DNA from: Hysterangium stoloniferum
Lineage: Eukaryota; Basidiomycota; Agaricomycetes; Hysterangiales; Hysterangiaceae
NCBI GenBank assembly: GCA_015178975.1
Contig: WHVD01000029.1
Location: 434,001 to 498,000, forward strand
DNA: 64,000 bases
Direction of reading: 5' to 3'
The notes beneath the pieces were generated by a model. The model saw only the letters and a program-made list of their open reading frames with translations, was not told the DNA's origin and did not search any database. Of the stretch, positions 58,119 through 64,000 are shown one piece after another. The position numbers and the translations under genes were made by a program. How positions within the stretch are numbered: position 1 is the stretch's first letter; each line of letters starts with the position of its first letter.

Positions 58119-61100
58119 CAAGGGAGCTCTTCGTTAATGTCCTTTCGTCTTATAGAGAAAGCCAGAAGTAGATGAAGCTATTTCTTCGACTAGGAGGTCT
58201 AGACTATGGTGGTTAGGTTTCCCGTGGTGATTATATCTATTCGCGCGGCCATTTATCAAGGTAGCTGCTGACCGTGTGTGCCACAGAGTGGTCAAGGAGA
58301 CCTAGATCATTTGACATGTGAGGGTCTGATGCCAGCTTACCAGGGGCTGAAGTTTCATACAGCTGATGTACATTTTCCTCTCGTCGAATGCGATAATATA
58401 TGGTCCAGGTTGAAAGTATGTCTCTAAAGTCAGTTTGCGCACGCGAAAAGACGAACTGACGACGAGCAATTCGAATCTAAAGCTGGTGTTCGTACATGTC
58501 CAAAGTAGTTTCCTTTGCTTCCCACCACCCAACATAATTCGATATAGAGCATAATTTAGTGAAAATATGATTTAGAATAATTAGGACTCAGATTATTTTG
58601 TGCTTTATTCCAAGCTTGCAATTCTCGCCAACCCCGTCTGTTGACTGTCCTCGAAGAAGACGCCAAACTTCTCACAAGGGGACATGAAGTATCAAATTTT
58701 TAACATGTATCGTCTGTATATTCCTATTATGACAGGTTGCTAAAAGCATAGACAGCCTGAGGCACGATATGGGTCAGCATAGCAACTTCAACCTTGAGTC
58801 GTGTCAAACACCCAATAGTACCTGATATTTGCTAGTTCTGACCAACCACGTCGTACAAGATTCAAATGACAAATTGATTGCCCGGTAACCCTAGATCTTT
58901 GCAAAATCATTCCTCACAGTTCTTTAATGTTCAAATAAATATTTCTCTCGTGGACAGCCTTATAGATATTTGTCGGCAGGATGCCGCACTCTCATGGAAA
59001 TCGACTTGTCCCGTCAAGTTAAATAGTAAAGAGTGTTCAACTTGAGCTACATTTGCATATTTCCTTTATGTTACATATTTATATGCACATTCCATTTTTC
59101 TGGTATTTATTATCTATGTCCCCTGTTTGGTAAGTCGACAAGAATAGCCCGGAAAAGGGCGGAAAAATTTGTAGGCCATCCCGGCATGGCAACATGCTCT
59201 AGCCCTGGGTACGAATAGCAGCCGGGCGATCTTACAGAATCGTGGGCTTATAACTATACAAATGAATTTTCTTGCAATTGTCTAATTTACAACTTGTAGA
59301 AGTCAAGTCAAGGGCAAGCGGGTCGTCTATCTTAACCTGGGGAATCTGGGGTAGTACTGATAAGGCTTGGCAGCCACACCGGAGTCGCTCAGCCTGCTCG
59401 TCTAGTTCTAATTCTGAATTATGGTTGAATGTCCCGTCATAAGATGACACACATAGACAGATTTCCCATCAAATCAAAGATGATAGTTGGGCATTAGTTG
59501 GGCAGCCTTTTTGGTTCCTACGCTGTACCTACAGCGTTGGCATTACGACATATTTATAAAGTGAATATACCAAATAAAGCCCAGCCAAACTAAGTTTCAC
59601 TTAGGAAATAAAAGTATTTTTATTTACGCTAGTCTGTAACTCGATTGCAGTAAGACCAGCTGGATTCCAAGCATCGCGGGGCGCAGAGCGACTCGGAGGT
59701 AGAGTATAACCGTGGAGTCCCGGGGGAAAATGACGTGCGAAAAAGGTTAAAGTTCACGTTGGTGAGCCAATTCAAACCGCGTCCTTGATTTTACCCTGAC
59801 CCTAACAATGATAGCTGATTGATTCCACAGGATCACGGACACCCTGGTGCTACGCCATGATCCAAGAAACTACTATTTATTTGAAAATTCGTTTCTAATT
59901 CCAGTCCAGTCGAGAATCATCTTATGTCACAGCCCCGGAATCTTAACGCCAGTATTGAAGAGTGTAACTTTCACGAACTCACTCAGGCTTCCTTGGGGAG
60001 TGCTAAGGTAACAGCGGCGAACACAAGCCCGGGTCTCAAAAAATGGCTAGTAATGTAACTTGATGACCGACTGTACAAAACGAAGGCCATTAATAACAAC
60101 GCCAAAGATATGTTAAGCGTTGTCACATCTCAGCTTGCACCCTGAAAGATGCCATTCATGATTATTTTCAGGATTGATGCGGCCGATCAGAATGGAGGTT
60201 AAGCAGATATCCACTAAGCGGAATGTGGATACCCCTTGTCTGTGGGCTATGAATATTTCAACAAACGTGCTTGTATACCTTAATATTTCAGACGAGCCCT
60301 ACATAGTATCACTTAAATCAGGGTCCTTGGACTTAGGCAATCTGTGAGCAAGTAAGCAGGCGACGGATAAAGACTTGGACGCGTTAACGCCCGCTACGAT
60401 TATACTTTAGCAACTGGAGATATCAGAGTCAGCCGTTTTAATGGTTGTTTCGATGGTCGCTTTCAAATCGGGGGGGTTCTGAAGGGGATCACGAAATCCT
60501 CTTTAGCTCTTACAACCTCATGGCAAAAACTGGTGTAATACCCATTCAAAATCCTTGAAATGTCCGGGAGCCTACACTGAAGTTTATCCAAATTAATGAT
60601 AGAGATGGTCTGTCATGTATGTTCATGATTACATCTAGGGCATGCATATCATAAAGCCAAAATAAAGAACTCCCAAATTATTGACGGCCAGTAGGAACTG
60701 GAGTCGTGCTGAAACAACAACGGAAAGGGTGTTGAAACGAACTAAACGCAGAAACGGCTCACTCTAAGATCCCTTACTCGCACATTTGAACAAATATACT
60801 TCACTTAGAGAGCCTAAAAGAACGCACCTAAGGGATGCATGAGTTAGAAGTAGCACCCTCATAGCGCATTCCAGAAATCAAAGCTGAGAGTGCAGCAAGT
60901 TGCAAGGTTACGTCTTTCTTGCTGGTTACAAACTTTTCTAGAGTCTCTAATATATATTATCAGTATCTGCTAGACTAAAAACATTTCCAAATCTGGGTGA
61001 ACTAATGAAAACAGGATGGGAGACGTATAATCTATAATCAATCTAAGGACAGGCGACGAGTCTGAGGAAGGGCACAGGACGAGGATGGAGGTTGGGCGGG

Positions 61101-64000
61101 GGGGCGGGGAGGAGATGGGACAAGAGTTGGGTGCAACACAGGGCGAAAAGAACGATGAGAAATGCGAGGATTATAAAGTAGGAACAAGCCTACCCATTGT
61201 ATAACCTATCTATATAACCTATTGATTCATTAATCAATCTGGTTGAAGCACTCGGAATAAATTACAAAGTACTGAATACGGGGTACGAACACATTAGTCG
61301 TTTTGAATACCCCCCCCCAAGAAGAAATGACCAAGAGGTTTTTAGCATGTATTATTCGAACTGGACTGAGAACTTTAAGCTGCTTAAGGACCCAGCCGTG
61401 GCCATCACAAATGATAAGGGCGATTGCCTGGCAGTCAGTCAAAGCACAGACTGGACGGACACCCCGCTTCACGGAATGTGATACCCTTGTACTATGACAT
61501 AACATTGTTTGCTCCCCCTGTTTGATTTGGCTTCCCCTTCCAAATGTGATTACCAAAGTCGTCGAACAAAGGGAATCTTTGAAGGAACGTGTGGTAGATT
61601 GAATAAAGGCCCCTTAATCAGGCGGGTCTAGTGAACTCTTGTTTTACAGTAGAATTATGAACAAGTATACCTCGTTTATAATCCAGCACGCTCATGCTGA
61701 TTTATATGATTGATTTATTTCACGGTAAGTTAGATAGAAGGAGGTGTACGCCCGGCCTGAGGCTCGTAGAATATTAAAGAAGTAAAGGTTTAAAGCCGGC
61801 TTAGAGTCCGTATGTTTTCTGCCTCAGCATTATTAGTTTTTTGATAGACATCGATCTTATCAAGCACAATATAATTTAGATTTAGACCATAAATGGTAAT
61901 AATCAACGAAATGGTCCAATAGTGGATGACTGGTAGGATACTTACGCAAAAACGTTTCAGTAGCATTTACCATAACTCCCAATAACACCGATTGAATTTT
62001 GGAATGTCTGCAAACTGTCGTTAATGTTGCCTCGGCTGTGGCTAAGGTTATATATGGATCGGCTCTCAGTCATGGTTGCGGCCGCTTCCAGCTTGGCGTC
62101 GCTACCAGCCAAAGCCGACTTGCGGCAACACGACTGTACCTCAATTTACCCAAGTTCTCGTATAATATAAAAGCTCTAAAAATCAAGATGGGATCGTTAT
62201 CACGTAATCCACGTCCCTGTTTTGTATTGCACTTTCAGGGTCGCTCCACTAGAGGGGGACTTCTTCCCCGCATCAAAAAAAGCTTATTTCGGTCAGCCCT
62301 TCCAGGGCTATGCTCTCGTATCAAGCAACGCCTTAGTAGAAGATGATACAGCCACCTTCCATTACGGCCGGGGACACACCAAGAATATTATTACCATAAA
62401 GGGCTAATAACTGGTTTCCGTTCCCGATGAAAATCACTTCCCGTCGGATTGAATGGTTTCGGCGGACAAGGGGCGATTCTTTGATTATTTTTATAACTTG
62501 ATGCTTTCATAGAAAGTCTATTGATCTTAAAGTGCCGTTTGCTTATAGGACAATATAGAAACTTGGTGGCTAATCCGGGCGTTAATCTCTATAGATCGAG
62601 TGATGATCTGTACATCGACAAATTGTATCTCATCGGGAAACGCTGTTTTAGTTCTACCTCTGTGAACTAACTTCGATGAGAATCTTGCATGAAAATAGCC
62701 TTCAAATCAGGTGAGCCAACTATATCCGAGTCCCTTAGTTCAGAAGCCGTGTCGTTATGCCGTAGGTCGGCCTTGCATACTACCGTCTGTCTATCTTGTA
62801 TCTTTCCTTAACGCGTTTTTTGGGGGAGATTCATGGCGAGACAGACTCGGAAAGACTGTCGGGACCGAGCTTTGTGGCTGACAGCATTAGTGGCGTTGGT
62901 TCGATTCGGTTCAGTTCGATAGCCGATTTGGGGTTTTCTTTGCGGGTCGGATTCGATATCGTTCGCGCATGTGATAGGTCTAGGTAGGATTTCTCCCAAG
63001 ACTCTTAGTCACACTATGTAGCTCACTGACATAAATTTGTTTATTCTAAAGATAGGACTAAAGTGGGAAATTTTGGAATTCTCAAGTCACTGAAGATGGG
63101 TTCTACGAAGACCTTCCCTTTTCGGGGGCTGTATTGTATTCAAAACCTGAACGCAACTTCGGACCGGTTACACCAGATTGCTCTTTTCCAAGGGAAGCCG
63201 ACTTTAGTTTAATTCCCGGAACGTTATTGATTGGGTCGATAAACTGAACCGAGTCGAACTGGCTTGGAAAGCCGTAGTCATTAGGAGCGAATTGGGAGTC
63301 ATCACATCGAAATACCTAATTCAGACTTGTGGCACTAGATCAATATGATTGCCGTTTTATACTGCAATTAGTCGAAGGAGTATATTGATATCCCCCGGCC
63401 CCAAGACGAAAATACGTGTGTTAGGTGTTACTTCAAACGTGGCTTAGGCCAAAACAGTTAACAACTTCCACAATCAAGCCAAGAGTCCGGCAACCTCTTA
63501 GTCGACTCTTGCAATATAATATCACCCAGAGTGCGAATCAGCTTTTATTGACGTTGGTCTGTGGGTTGGGTTGCATTTGAAAGGGCAGGAGAACTTGACC
63601 GCCGGAGAACTGGTAGCAATTGTCTGGAGGTCTGTTATTTGAGATCGACATCTCGATATCTCGTTTTTAACCTAGCGCCTGACCTTATCTCCCATAAATG
63701 CTACATAGATAGTGTTGCTCAGCCAGATGTGGCTCATTTTTCTTGCCGATTTTCTTGCCGATTACACACAATTACTCAAACGCCCACGTCAATTAGACTA
63801 AAGACAAATAAACTGAGACGGCAAAGTGAATTGTGTGTACCCTCCTGGTAGTTTACATTCATATATGTCCCCACGTCCCTACTCCCTCAACCGCAAAAAA
63901 CCGCAAAAAATAAACCAGGCACCCGTTCTATTGTAAGCTGAGGACTGGCATTGTTGCTCTCTCATCCAACAGCCAGTAATTCGAACTTATTGCCAACAAC
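58119..64000. other. Gene-poor right end
   Basis: No recognisable gene in 5.9 kb. There are many short ORFs, no transposon ends and no tRNA. Low-complexity spots are GGGCGGGGGGGCGGGG near 61095-61110 and a C9 run near 61310. Short exon-like pieces, such as LSVLPQIPQVKIDDPLALDL on the minus strand near 59300-59360, lack context. Confidence 0.4.
62222..62407 (+). pseudogene. Exon-like ORF, unknown
   Basis: A 61-codon frame reads FFPASKKAYFGQPFQGYALV and FHYGRGHTKNIITIKG before a TAA. Its amino-acid texture looks like a protein rather than noise, but no family is assigned and no partner exons were found. An overlapping frame on the same strand is less plausible. Confidence 0.2.

Noticed and set aside
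62890..62920. tRNA B-box-like GGTTCGATTC
   Set aside because: There is no matching A box, acceptor stem or proper terminator spacing; the surrounding TTCGATTCGGTTC is simple sequence.
62796..62999. Pair of overlapping 63-aa ORFs
   Set aside because: They lie on opposite strands of the same TTCGATTCGG-rich simple sequence with no motif.

Overview
The window looks like nuclear DNA of a filamentous basidiomycete, probably an Agaricomycete. The support is GT-AG introns of about 50-65 bases, a multi-intron GMC oxidoreductase, an F-box/LRR-type gene, a COMT-like O-methyltransferase relic and a basidiomycete mix of chromovirus Gypsy, Copia, DIRS-like and LINE elements. It is repeat-dominated. Only a few host genes can be read: a GMC oxidoreductase (two copies), an unrecognised membrane/repeat protein (two main copies plus relics) and one F-box-like gene. 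This is read by eye; no search was run.

Layout. 1-513 is an 18-bp minisatellite at the end of a decayed Gypsy element (514-5981, minus strand). 5987-7129 holds a ~68-bp tandem repeat and a TIR element. 7130-9075 is a decayed copy of sequence found again further right, with a 5'-truncated LINE inserted in it (15-bp target duplication). 9190-18581 and 41412-50902 are the two arms of a ~9.4-kb inverted repeat. Each arm carries the GMC gene and, divergently, the membrane/repeat gene. 50903-53480 is an older decayed copy on the outer side of the right arm. 53757-54430 is an O-methyltransferase pseudogene, 56572-58118 a two-exon F-box-like gene, and 58119-64000 has nothing I can name.

The 23-kb spacer between the arms is a nest of transposons. 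A Copia element is split into a plus-strand front part (18582-19467) and a minus-strand back part (29830-32144). A Gypsy chromovirus (20326-27943) has a perfect GTGGG target duplication. The third component is the most interesting object: a 5.1-kb multi-gene block (32820-37925) with a DDE transposase fused to a chromodomain, a PD-(D/E)XK-like protein, a protein with a replication-initiator-like YNK motif, a small ORF and a 300-bp-arm hairpin. It is bracketed by long direct repeats.

If the segment from about 19,610 to 38,447 is inverted on paper, the two Copia parts become colinear. The split repeat pieces 19468-19613 and 37926-38447 then join into a second full copy of the 675-bp repeat 32145-32819. 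The result is one ~6.45-kb element: direct terminal repeat, gene block, direct terminal repeat, inserted in Copia with a 3-bp ATA duplication. I could not assign this architecture to a named transposon family.

The older retroelements share a mutation signature. Nearly all in-frame stops are TGA where arginine (CGA) is expected, and almost every difference between the two LTRs of the 20-28 kb Gypsy is a CpG transition. This fits CpG methylation of repeats. The 32-38 kb element lacks the signature and has mostly open frames, so it is probably younger.
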